DNA from: Gammaproteobacteria bacterium
Lineage (GTDB): Bacteria > Pseudomonadota > Gammaproteobacteria > Steroidobacterales > Steroidobacteraceae
Direction of reading: 5' to 3'
DNA: 14,635 bases
NCBI GenBank assembly: GCA_005877965.1
Contig: VBNP01000108.1
Span: 1-14,635 of the forward strand
Position 1 is the first letter of the stretch, and every line of letters begins with the position of its first letter. A program made the position numbers and the translations under genes. Shown here in pieces: positions 7,486 to 13,624 of the stretch. The notes beneath the pieces are model-generated. The model worked only from the letters and a program-made list of their open reading frames with translations. It had not been told where the DNA came from and did no database searches.

Positions 7486-7514
7486 TTGCGCTCGCCGCGG
7501 GGGCTATGCATAGT
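7486..7514 (+). promoter_or_regulatory. Promoter candidate for the riboswitch leader / pil operon (distal)
   Basis: TTGCGC (7486-7491), a 17-bp spacer and CATAGT (7509-7514) would start RNA near 7520-7522, just before the aptamer. The match is modest (3 of 6 and 4 of 6). The -10 overlaps the palindrome CTATGCATAG (7504-7513) shared with the opposite mrcA promoter candidate. Confidence 0.35.
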
Positions 7515-7534
7515 ACCCGGCGATTTAAGGGCAA
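7507..7534 (-). promoter_or_regulatory. Promoter candidate for mrcA (ponA)
   Basis: Read on the - strand, TTGCCC (7534-7529), a 16-bp spacer and TATGCA (7512-7507) form a fair sigma-70 promoter. Transcription would begin near 7500, downstream of ATG 7511 and about 25 nt before TTG 7475, which supports the TTG start. The -35 box lies inside the riboswitch aptamer sequence of the other strand. Confidence 0.4.
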
Positions 7535-7607
7535 ACTCACCGAAAGGTGGGGACGCAAAGCCTCCGGTCTACGGGACGCATGTGCCTACGACAGCGGGGT
7601 TGCCGTT
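7523..7607 (+). promoter_or_regulatory. GEMM-I riboswitch aptamer (cyclic-di-GMP-I class) upstream of pilM
   Basis: The conserved GEMM-I core is readable on the + strand. AGGGCAAAC (7528-7536) opens it. A hairpin follows with stem CTCACC (7536-7541), GNRA tetraloop GAAA (7542-7545) and GGTGGG (7546-7551). Next comes GACGCAAAGCC (7552-7562), with the A-run in which one adenine intercalates between the ligand guanines in the known structure. The second arm is GGTCTACGG ... CCTACGACAGC (7566-7595), the tetraloop-receptor side, closed by GGGGTTGCC (7596-7604). GGCAA (7530-7534) can pair with TTGCC (7600-7604). The element senses c-di-GMP, or in a known variant 3',3'-cGAMP. AGGGCAAAC retains the guanines of the V. 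cholerae Vc2 aptamer, where the cGAMP variant carries A at position 20, so c-di-GMP is favoured. It lies in the predicted leader of pilMNOPQ. The aptamer call is confident; ON or OFF behaviour cannot be read. Confidence 0.9.
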
Positions 7608-7815
7608 CGAACGTTAACGTACTCCGCCGCGCCGGGTCACGCGCTGCGGCAAGCGCGGTTCGAGCGACCGATCCGGCCTGCACCTGCCACCTGCGGAAGC
7701 GAAGCTTTCCGTCTCCAGAACGCTTGGACAAAAGGACGCACCATTCGTTGATCCGCGCGGTCGCCCGGGCGCTCGCGCGTCACGGTTTCGGCAGCTCGCG
7801 CGGCTCGTGCGCGGC

Positions 7816-7853
7816 GAGCGGGCAGATCCGTGAGCCCGCTCACGTTCAATTTA
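7816..7853 (+). terminator. Candidate expression-platform terminator with a competing hairpin
   Basis: GAGCGGGC (7816-7823) pairs perfectly with GCCCGCTC (7834-7841) around a 10-nt loop, then ACGTTCAATTTAA follows, a modest T-rich stretch. A second hairpin, CGTGAG (7829-7834), loop CCCG, CTCACG (7839-7844), uses the same bases and cannot form at the same time. Mutually exclusive stems are typical of riboswitch expression platforms. The weak T tract and the 210-nt distance from the aptamer keep this tentative. Confidence 0.35.
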
Positions 7854-7873
7854 ACAGTGCACTGATATATAGT
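7845..7873 (+). promoter_or_regulatory. Proximal pilM promoter candidate with palindromic spacer
   Basis: TTCAAT (7845-7850), a 17-bp spacer and TATAGT (7868-7873; 5 of 6 to consensus) would start RNA near 7880, about 55 nt before pilM and downstream of the riboswitch. The spacer contains the perfect 10-bp palindrome CAGTGCACTG (7855-7864), a plausible operator. This local AT-rich patch stands out from its GC-rich surroundings. Confidence 0.45.
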
Positions 7874-7895
7874 GGTTCCCACAACGATATGGGGC

Positions 7896-7930
7896 GGTCA
7901 TTTTCAGGTGTAATGACCTGAAAAGGAAAG
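7896..7930 (+). promoter_or_regulatory. Dyad and overlapping hairpin at the pilM ribosome binding site
   Basis: TTTTCAGGT (7901-7909) and ACCTGAAAA (7916-7924) form perfect 9-bp arms around a 6-nt centre, ending directly before the pilM Shine-Dalgarno GGAAAG (7925-7930). GGTCATT (7896-7902) can instead pair with AATGACC (7912-7918), which excludes the first hairpin. It may be a protein operator in DNA or an RNA structure that controls translation. Confidence 0.55.
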
Positions 7931-7934
7931 AAAA

Positions 7935-8999
7935 ATGTTCCTGCTACAACGCAAATACCGCCCGCTCCTGGGACTTGACATAACGACCTCCTCGGTGAAG
8001 CTCATCGAGCTCACCATGGGGGGCGGCCAGTACCGCGTCGAGGCCTATGCGGCCGAGCCCACCCCCCAGAACGCCATCAACGAGAAGGCGATCGTGGATG
8101 CCGAGGCGGTCGGGGAGGCGATCCGCCGCGCGGTGAAGCGCGCCGGCGCCAAGAGCGACGAGGTTGCAGTGGCGATTTCCGGCGACGCCGCGATCACCAA
8201 GGTGATTCAGATGCCACGCGCACTGCGCAGCGGCGACCTCGAGGCGCAGGTCGAGATGCAGGCCGACCAGTACATCCCCTTTCCGATGGATGAGGTCAGC
8301 TACGACTTCGAGGTGTTGGGACCCAGCGAGAGGGATCCGGACTCCAACGACGTGCTGCTGGTCGCCACCCGCAGCGAGAACGTCGAGCAGCGCCAGGCGG
8401 CGGTCAGGGCCGCGGGCCTCACCGCCAAGATCGTGGACGTGGAGGCCTTCGCGCTCGAGAACGCCTGCAAGCTCATGACGCACCAGATGCCCGACGGCGG
8501 TATCGATCGCACCATCGCGGTGGTCGACTTCGGCGCGAGCAGCACCACTTTCAGTGTGCTGCGCAATCTGAAGGTGGTGTACACGCGCGACTTCGCCTTC
8601 GGCGGGCAGCAGCTCACCGAGGAGATCATGCGCACTTACGGGCTGGCGATGGAGGAGGCGGGACGCGCCAAGAAGGAAGGCGGCCTGCCCGGCAACTACC
8701 AGTCGGAAGTGCTCGATCCGTTCATCGACGACATGACCCAGCAGGTGAGCCGCTCGCTGCAGTTCTACCTGGCGTCCGGCTCCGGGCGCGAGCAGCCGGA
8801 GAAGATCCTGGTGTGCGGCGGCTGCGCCAACATCCCCGGAGTGGCGGAGGTGATCTCCAGCCGCGTCGGTATTTCTGCCGAGAAGGGCGACCCGCTCGGT
8901 CAGATGAAGCTGTCCTCGCGCGCCAAGGCGCAGGCGGTGCAGCGCGATGCCACGGCACTGCTGACAGCCTGTGGGCTCGCATTGCGGAGTTTTGACTGA
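7935..8999 (+). CDS. pilM: Type IV pilus assembly protein PilM (actin-like ATPase fold)
   Basis: A 354-residue cytoplasmic protein of the FtsA/actin superfamily that docks on the inner-membrane PilN/PilO pair and links the pilus alignment complex to the assembly motor. The N-terminal LLGLDITTSSVKLIEL (11-26) is the phosphate-1 loop, and VVDFGASSTT (196-205) is the phosphate-2 loop. ILVCGGCANIPGV (291-303) is the adenosine-side motif. PRALRSGDLEAQVEMQAD and YIPFPMDEVSYDFEVLG are typical PilM signatures. The length is normal for the family and no signal peptide is present. ATG 7935 follows GGAAAG (7925-7930) at good spacing. It is the first gene of pilMNOPQ, with 1 nt between its TGA and the pilN start. 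Control is likely through the upstream GEMM-I riboswitch and a proximal promoter. Confidence 0.97.
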   Translation: MFLLQRKYRPLLGLDITTSSVKLIELTMGGGQYRVEAYAAEPTPQNAINEKAIVDAEAVGEAIRRAVKRAGAKSDEVAVAISGDAAITKVIQMPRALRSGDLEAQVEMQADQYIPFPMDEVSYDFEVLGPSERDPDSNDVLLVATRSENVEQRQAAVRAAGLTAKIVDVEAFALENACKLMTHQMPDGGIDRTIAVVDFGASSTTFSVLRNLKVVYTRDFAFGGQQLTEEIMRTYGLAMEEAGRAKKEGGLPGNYQSEVLDPFIDDMTQQVSRSLQFYLASGSGREQPEKILVCGGCANIPGVAEVISSRVGISAEKGDPLGQMKLSSRAKAQAVQRDATALLTACGLALRSFD

Positions 9000-9000
9000 C

Positions 9001-9615
9001 ATGCCGCGTATAAACCTGCTTCCCTGGCGTGAAGGCGAGCGCAAGGAGCGCAAGCTCGCGTTCCTGGTGGCGCTCGGCGTGGCGGCGCTCGCCGCCGGCG
9101 TCACTGCGTTCGCCGCCTACCTGCTGTACGGCTCGATGATCGAGTCGCAGGAGCACCGCAACGCGCAGCTGCGCACCGAGATCAAGACGCTCGACAAGCA
9201 GATCGAGGAGATCAACAACCTCGAGGTCTCCAAGCAGAAGTTCATCGCGCGCATGGAGATCATCGAGAAGCTGCAGCGCTCCCGGCCGGAGATCGTGCAC
9301 GTGTTCGACGAGATCGTGCGCACGCTCCCCGAGGGGGTGTATCTCACCGGCGTGAAACAGACCGAGAAACGGCTGCGGTTCGACGGCGTCGCGCAGTCGA
9401 GCACCCGCGTGTCCTCCTTCATGCGCAACATCGATGGTTCCCAGTGGCTGCGTAACCCCGAGCTCGAGGTCGTGCAGACCGCCAAGGGCCCCACGCCCGG
9501 CTCGAGCTTCACGCTGACCGCCGACCAGGTGACCACCGTGGCGCCCGAGGATGGCGGCTCCGCCAAGAGCCGGATGAGGAAAGCGAGCCTCGGCGGCGCG
9601 GGGGGACGGCAATGA
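9001..9615 (+). CDS. pilN: Type IV pilus inner-membrane alignment protein PilN
   Basis: A 204-residue bitopic inner-membrane protein. The cytoplasmic N-terminus has the hallmark INLLPWRE (4-11), which fits into a groove of PilM. A transmembrane helix follows (about residues 20-48, LAFLVALGVAALAAG...), then a periplasmic coiled coil (about 50-95, rich in Glu, Lys and Gln) and a small alpha/beta domain (VHVFDEIVRTLPEGVYLTGV). It pairs with PilO to build the inner-membrane platform. The last 35 residues are a low-complexity tail rich in Gly, Ser and Lys. Start ATG 9001 is chosen because it places INLLPWRE at the terminus; an upstream ATG at 8971 would overlap the pilM end. GGAG at 8986-8989 is the likely ribosome binding site. 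Its stop overlaps the pilO start as ATGA, a sign of translational coupling. Confidence 0.96.
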   Translation: MPRINLLPWREGERKERKLAFLVALGVAALAAGVTAFAAYLLYGSMIESQEHRNAQLRTEIKTLDKQIEEINNLEVSKQKFIARMEIIEKLQRSRPEIVHVFDEIVRTLPEGVYLTGVKQTEKRLRFDGVAQSSTRVSSFMRNIDGSQWLRNPELEVVQTAKGPTPGSSFTLTADQVTTVAPEDGGSAKSRMRKASLGGAGGRQ

Positions 9616-10268
9616 ATCTCATCGACGAGCTGCGCGCACTCGATCCGCGCGATCCGGGCCGCTGGCCCCTGCCGGTGCGCGCCGGCGCGGTCGCGGCGGC
9701 GTTTCTCGCGCTGACGCTGCTGGGTGGCTACTTCCTGGTCTGGAACGAGCAGCGGCCCGAGCTGCAGCGCCACCAGGACGAGGAGCAGCACCTGCGGCAG
9801 GAATTCCACACCAAGCACGCCAAGGCCGTCAACCTCGAGGTCTACAAGCAGCAGCTGAAGGACATCGAGCGCTCCTTCGGCGCGCTGCTGCGCCAGCTCC
9901 CCGGCAAGACCGAGGTGCCGAACCTGCTGGTCGACATCTCGCAGACCGGACTCGCCGCCGGGCTCGAGGAGAAACTGTTCCAGCCCCAGCCCGAGCAGAA
10001 GAAGGACTTCTACGCCGAGCTGCCCATCAAGATCCGCCTGAGCGGCAGCTACCACCAGCTCGGGGAGTTCGTGAGCGGCATCGCGGCGCTGCCGCGCATC
10101 GTCACGCTGCACGACATCGACATCAAGTCGGACAACAAGGACGCCTACGATCAGCTGTCCCTGGAGCTCACGGCGAAGACCTACCGCTACCTGGAATCGG
10201 ACGAGATCGCCGCGGGTGAGGCGGACAAGAAGAGCGACGTCGCCCACCGTCCGAAGCCGGCGGGTTGA
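9612..10268 (+). CDS. pilO: Type IV pilus inner-membrane alignment protein PilO
   Basis: A 218-residue bitopic membrane protein: a short cytoplasmic N-terminus (NLIDELRALDPRDPGRWP), a transmembrane helix at about 22-44, a periplasmic coiled coil (45-90, with LKDIERSFGALLRQLPGKTEVP) and an alpha/beta domain with the family pattern LPIKIRLSGSYHQLGEFVSGIAALPRIV (cited here in part: SGSYHQLGEFVSGIAALPRI). It forms heterodimers with PilN and contacts PilP. ATG 9612 overlaps the pilN TGA, with GGGGGA just upstream. A charged tail (EADKKSDVAHRPKPAG) ends the protein. It is the third gene of the operon and is followed by a 33-nt gap before pilP. Confidence 0.96.
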   Translation: MNLIDELRALDPRDPGRWPLPVRAGAVAAAFLALTLLGGYFLVWNEQRPELQRHQDEEQHLRQEFHTKHAKAVNLEVYKQQLKDIERSFGALLRQLPGKTEVPNLLVDISQTGLAAGLEEKLFQPQPEQKKDFYAELPIKIRLSGSYHQLGEFVSGIAALPRIVTLHDIDIKSDNKDAYDQLSLELTAKTYRYLESDEIAAGEADKKSDVAHRPKPAG

Positions 10269-10301
10269 CCCACATGAACGGCCTGACCGCGGTGCTCACT
10301 C

Positions 10302-10835
10302 ATGCGTAAGGTTTCACACCAATTCCGTTTCCGCCTGCTGGGCCTCGCTCTTGTGTGCGCCGGCTACGCCGCGCTCACGGCGTGCTCGAGCGCGGACAAC
10401 GAGCTGGCGCGCTTCATCGAGGACACGAAGAAGGAGCCGGGCGGGCGCGTCGAGCCGCTGCCGGAGATCAAGCCCTACGAGACCTTCCTGTACTCGGCGG
10501 CCGAGCTGCGCTCGCCGTTCCTGCCGAGCAGCCCGGGCTCCGGCGCGGGCTACGGTGGCATACGTCCGGATGCCAAGCGCAATCGCGAGTTCCTCGAGCA
10601 GTTCTCGCTCGACACTTTGAAGATGGTCGGCACGCTGCGCCTCGGCAGTCAGATGTTCGGCCTGGTGCAGACCAAGGACGGGCTGGTGCATCGCGTGACC
10701 GCTGGCAATCACCTGGGCCAGGCCGAAGGCAAGATCACCGACATCACGCCGGCCAAGATCACACTGATTGAAGTCGTTCCGGACAGCCTCGGCGGGTACA
10801 TGGAGCGTCCCGCGGCGCTCGCCCTGAACGAGTAA
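10302..10835 (+). CDS. pilP: Type IV pilus lipoprotein PilP
   Basis: A 177-residue periplasmic lipoprotein. The signal peptide runs MRKVSHQFRFR... with a hydrophobic core and lipobox LTAC, so Cys28 should be lipidated and anchored in the inner membrane. An unstructured linker (about 29-95, with the conserved EPLPEIKPYETFLY and RSPFLP) binds PilN/PilO. The C-terminal beta domain (about 105-170: LDTLKMVGTLRLGSQMFGLV, DGLVHRVTAGNHLGQAEGKI) contacts the N0 domain of the secretin PilQ. It bridges the inner-membrane complex and the outer-membrane pore. The ribosome binding site before ATG 10302 is weak (GGTG at 10291-10294). An ATG at 10274 is out of frame. Confidence 0.96.
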   Translation: MRKVSHQFRFRLLGLALVCAGYAALTACSSADNELARFIEDTKKEPGGRVEPLPEIKPYETFLYSAAELRSPFLPSSPGSGAGYGGIRPDAKRNREFLEQFSLDTLKMVGTLRLGSQMFGLVQTKDGLVHRVTAGNHLGQAEGKITDITPAKITLIEVVPDSLGGYMERPAALALNE

Positions 10836-10858
10836 AGGTCCAGCAGGGAGTCTCACGA

Positions 10859-13009
10859 ATGCAAGCCTCTAGCCTGATGAATCGCCTCCTCGGCACGGCC
10901 CCCTGGCTGGTGCTCGCAGGGGTACTCGGCATGCTCGCGGGCCCGGCACGGGCCGCGGATCAGCCCGCCCTGCAAGCCATCGACGTGCAGCCCCTGCCGG
11001 GACAACAGCTGCAGCTCACGCTGCGCCTGTCGGGCCCGGCGCCGCAGCCGCTGTCGTTCACCATCGACAACCCGGCGCGCATCTCCTTCGACCTGCCCAA
11101 CACCACGCTGGCGCTATCCTCGCGCCGCATCGACGTGCACGCCTCCGGTCTCGACACCATACTCGCCGCCGAGACCAAGGACCGCACGCGTCTGGTGCTG
11201 AACCTCGACAAGCTCGTGCCGTATGACACGCGGGTCGAGGGCAACAACATCATCGTCATGCTCGGCGGCAGCGCGGCGCGCGCCAGCGCGGGCGCCGCGC
11301 CCTCCGGCGCCGTGGCCACAGCCGCGGGCGGCGGGGTGCGCGAGCTGCGCTCCATCGACTTCCGGCGCAGCACCGACGGCGCCGGGCGCGTGATCGTCAA
11401 ACTCTCCGATCCGCATATTCACGTCAACCTGCACCAGATCGGCGACCAGGTGGTCGTCGATTTCAGCGACGCGGGCGTGGCGGCCAACCTCCTGCGCCGC
11501 TACGACGCGACCGACTACGGCACGCCGATCCGCGGCTTTGACGTGACCCGGGTGGGCAACGGCTCGCGCATCGCCATCACCGCGAGCGGCGACTACGAGC
11601 AGCTTGCCTACCAGTCCGACGACCAGTACGTGGTCGAGGTGGCGCCGCGCCGCAAGGCCGCCAACGCCCAGGAGGAGCGGCCGGTGTACACCGGCGAGCG
11701 TCTCACGCTGAACTTCCAGGACATCGAGACGCGCGCGGTGCTGCAGCTGCTGGCCGATGCCAGCGGACAGAACATCGTGGTCAGCGACTCGGTGAGCGGC
11801 AACGTCACCCTGCGGCTGCAGAACGTGCCGTGGGACCAGGCGCTCGATATCGTGCTGCGCACCAAGGGTCTCGACAAGCGCCGCCAGGACAACGTCATCA
11901 TCGTGGCGCCGCAGGCTGAGCTCGCCAGCCGCGAGAAGGCCGAGCTGGCGGCGAGGAAGGACGTGCAGGAGCTCGCGCCGCTGCGCTCCGAGTACCTGCA
12001 GGTGAACTACGCCAAGGCCCAGGACATGGCGGCGCTCATCAAGACGCAGACCAATTCGCTGCTGTCCACGCGCGGCAGCGTGGCGGTCGACGATCGCACC
12101 AACACCCTGCTGCTGCAGGACACCGCCGACCGGCTGGCGGACGTGCGCCGCCTGGTGGCGACGCTCGACATCCCGGTGCGCCAGGTGCTCATCGAGGCGC
12201 GCATCGTCATCGTCAACAACGACTTCGAGCGCTCACTCGGCGCGCGCTTCGGCCTGAGCAACTACCAGAAGTACGGCAGCACCGGGCTCGTGACCACCAC
12301 CGGCACGGCCGCCGGCACCGACCAGGCGATCGGCTCGGCGCTCACCAACGTGGCGAGCACCGGTTCGATCTACCCGATCTCGGTGCCGACCGGCGCCGCC
12401 GCCACGAACCGCTACAACGTCAACCTGCCGGTCACCAGCGCCGCGGGCTCGATCGCCCTCGGCATCCTCGGCAACAATTTCATCGTTGACCTGGAGCTCT
12501 CGGCCGCCCAGGCGGAGACCCAGGCGAACATCATCTCCTCGCCGCGCGTCATCACCGCGAACCAGAAGGAGGCGACCATCGAGCAGGGCGTGGAAATCCC
12601 GTACCAGCAATCCGCCTCGAGTGGCGCCACCACCATCCAGTTCAAGAAGGCGGTGCTGTCGCTCAAGGTCAAGCCGCAGATCACGCCCGACAACCGCATC
12701 ATCCTCGACCTCGATGTCAAGGACGACGCCGTCGGCACCGTGGTGGTGACCTCCGGCGGGGTGAACGTACCCTCGATCGACACGCGCGAGATCACCACCC
12801 AGGTGCTGGTGAACGACGGGCAGACCGTGGTGCTCGGCGGCATCCTGTCGACCACGCAGCGCGAGGACGACACCAAGGTGCCGTACCTCGGCGACATCCC
12901 GGTGCTCGGCCACCTGTTCAAGAACACCATCCACAAGGACGACAAGGACGAGCTCATGATCTTCATTACCCCGAAGATCGTGCGTGAGGGCGTGAACGTC
13001 TACAACTGA
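10859..13009 (+). CDS. pilQ: Type IV pilus secretin PilQ
   Basis: A 716-residue outer-membrane secretin through which the pilus fibre passes. The signal peptide ends near GPARA (residues about 29-33). Two peptidoglycan-binding AMIN domains follow: about 36-132, starting LQAIDVQPLPGQQ, and about 158-265, starting VRELRSIDFRR. The N0 domain lies at about 278-352 (LTLNFQDIETRAVLQLLADA). The N1 secretin_N domain is at about 380-450 (YLQVNYAKAQDMAALI, VAVDDRTNTLLLQDT). The secretin domain runs to the end with the signature VPYLGDIPVLGHLFK and ELMIFITPKIV. AGGGAG (10845-10850) lies 8 nt before ATG 10859. The layout and length are normal for the gammaproteobacterial family. It is the last gene of the operon; an intrinsic terminator follows within about 20-55 bp. 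Confidence 0.97.
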   Translation: MQASSLMNRLLGTAPWLVLAGVLGMLAGPARAADQPALQAIDVQPLPGQQLQLTLRLSGPAPQPLSFTIDNPARISFDLPNTTLALSSRRIDVHASGLDTILAAETKDRTRLVLNLDKLVPYDTRVEGNNIIVMLGGSAARASAGAAPSGAVATAAGGGVRELRSIDFRRSTDGAGRVIVKLSDPHIHVNLHQIGDQVVVDFSDAGVAANLLRRYDATDYGTPIRGFDVTRVGNGSRIAITASGDYEQLAYQSDDQYVVEVAPRRKAANAQEERPVYTGERLTLNFQDIETRAVLQLLADASGQNIVVSDSVSGNVTLRLQNVPWDQALDIVLRTKGLDKRRQDNVIIVAPQAELASREKAELAARKDVQELAPLRSEYLQVNYAKAQDMAALIKTQTNSLLSTRGSVAVDDRTNTLLLQDTADRLADVRRLVATLDIPVRQVLIEARIVIVNNDFERSLGARFGLSNYQKYGSTGLVTTTGTAAGTDQAIGSALTNVASTGSIYPISVPTGAAATNRYNVNLPVTSAAGSIALGILGNNFIVDLELSAAQAETQANIISSPRVITANQKEATIEQGVEIPYQQSASSGATTIQFKKAVLSLKVKPQITPDNRIILDLDVKDDAVGTVVVTSGGVNVPSIDTREITTQVLVNDGQTVVLGGILSTTQREDDTKVPYLGDIPVLGHLFKNTIHKDDKDELMIFITPKIVREGVNVYN

Positions 13010-13029
13010 CGCGCCGAGTCCTGCGCTGA

Positions 13030-13065
13030 CGCTGGCGGCCGCCCTGGGGCGGCCGCGGCGTTTTT
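13030..13065 (+). terminator. Intrinsic terminator after pilQ
   Basis: GCGGCCGCC (13035-13043), tetraloop CTGG and GGCGGCCGC (13048-13056) form a perfect 9-bp GC stem. CGC (13030-13032) and GCG (13058-13060) extend it across a small internal loop. TTTTT (13061-13065) follows immediately. This is the strongest terminator in the window. It ends the pil transcript and lies only 19 nt before the aroK ATG. Confidence 0.85.
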
Positions 13066-13084
13066 GGGTATCCTGTCAGGTCGC

Positions 13085-13594
13085 ATGCTCGGCAAAACCA
13101 GCGTATTCCTCATCGGCCCGATGGGCTCGGGCAAGACGGCCGTGGGCCGCCACCTGTCGCGCGCTCTCGGACTGCCCTTCTACGACAGCGACGCGGAGAT
13201 CGAGCGGCGCACCGGGGTCGACGAGGGCGAAGCCGGCTTCCGCCAGCGCGAGCGCGAGGCGATCGAGGCGCTCACCGCTCTGGCGCGCATCGTGCTCGCC
13301 ACCGGGGGCGGCGCGGTGCTGTCGCCGGAGAACCGCCGCCACCTCGCCGAGCGCGGCTGTGTGGTGTACCTGCAGACCTCGGTGGCGCAGCAGGCGCAGC
13401 GGGTGCGCCATGGCAGAGACCGCCCGCTGCTCTCCGACGCCGACACCACCGCGCGTCTGGGACAACTCATGGAGGCACGCGCGCCGCTGTACGGCGAGAT
13501 CGCCGACATCACCGTGTCGACGGACGGCCGGCGCGTGCACAGTGTCGCCGAGCAGATCCTGCGCGAACTCGCCGCGGCGCGCGCCACACTCTAG
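13085..13594 (+). CDS. aroK: Shikimate kinase, with a 7-residue internal gap
   Basis: A 169-residue cytoplasmic enzyme that phosphorylates shikimate at the 3-hydroxyl with ATP in aromatic amino acid synthesis. The Walker A loop is GPMGSGKT (11-18), the shikimate-binding Asp region is YDSDAEIE (33-40), Arg53 sits in GFRQRE, the central glycines are in ATGGGAV, and the lid has RDRPLL. ATG 13085 is chosen; an in-frame TTG at 13064 would start inside the terminator T run. Oddity: the family segment between RTGxD and EGExGFR, for example VGWVFDL in E. coli AroK as I recall it, is missing. Here Asp46 is followed directly by Glu47 of EGEAGFR, with the frame intact. The lost piece normally carries an aromatic residue near bound shikimate, so activity may be altered. 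Alternatively this is a 21-base assembly error. It is followed by aroB after 67 bp, the usual order. Confidence 0.93.
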   Translation: MLGKTSVFLIGPMGSGKTAVGRHLSRALGLPFYDSDAEIERRTGVDEGEAGFRQREREAIEALTALARIVLATGGGAVLSPENRRHLAERGCVVYLQTSVAQQAQRVRHGRDRPLLSDADTTARLGQLMEARAPLYGEIADITVSTDGRRVHSVAEQILRELAAARATL

Positions 13595-13624
13595 GCACGC
13601 CGCGTGCCGCTGAAGCGGCTCACG

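Larger units (their letters stand above)
7476..7934. other. Divergent mrcA-pilM control region
   Basis: A 459-base region with no convincing protein gene. In order on the + strand it holds a promoter candidate (7486-7514), the GEMM-I aptamer (7523-7607), two overlapping 10-bp palindromes CGTTCGAACG (7604-7613) and ACGTTAACGT (7611-7620), about 200 nt of GC-rich leader, competing hairpins (7816-7844), a second promoter candidate (7845-7873) and a dyad next to the pilM ribosome binding site (7901-7924). An 8-bp complement, ACCCGGCG (7515-7522) with CGCCGGGT (7630-7637), brackets the aptamer. An imperfect hairpin CGGAAGC-GAA-GCTTTCCG lies near 7694-7711. Confidence 0.75.

Noticed and set aside
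7547..7921. 124-codon open frame on the + strand across the pil leader
   Set aside because: It starts inside the riboswitch aptamer, has no Shine-Dalgarno and reads as Arg/Ser-rich sequence with no family. The RNA structure explains the conservation seen.
12233..12934. 233-codon open frame on the - strand within pilQ
   Set aside because: It is antisense to the secretin domain and has low-complexity composition typical of a shadow frame.
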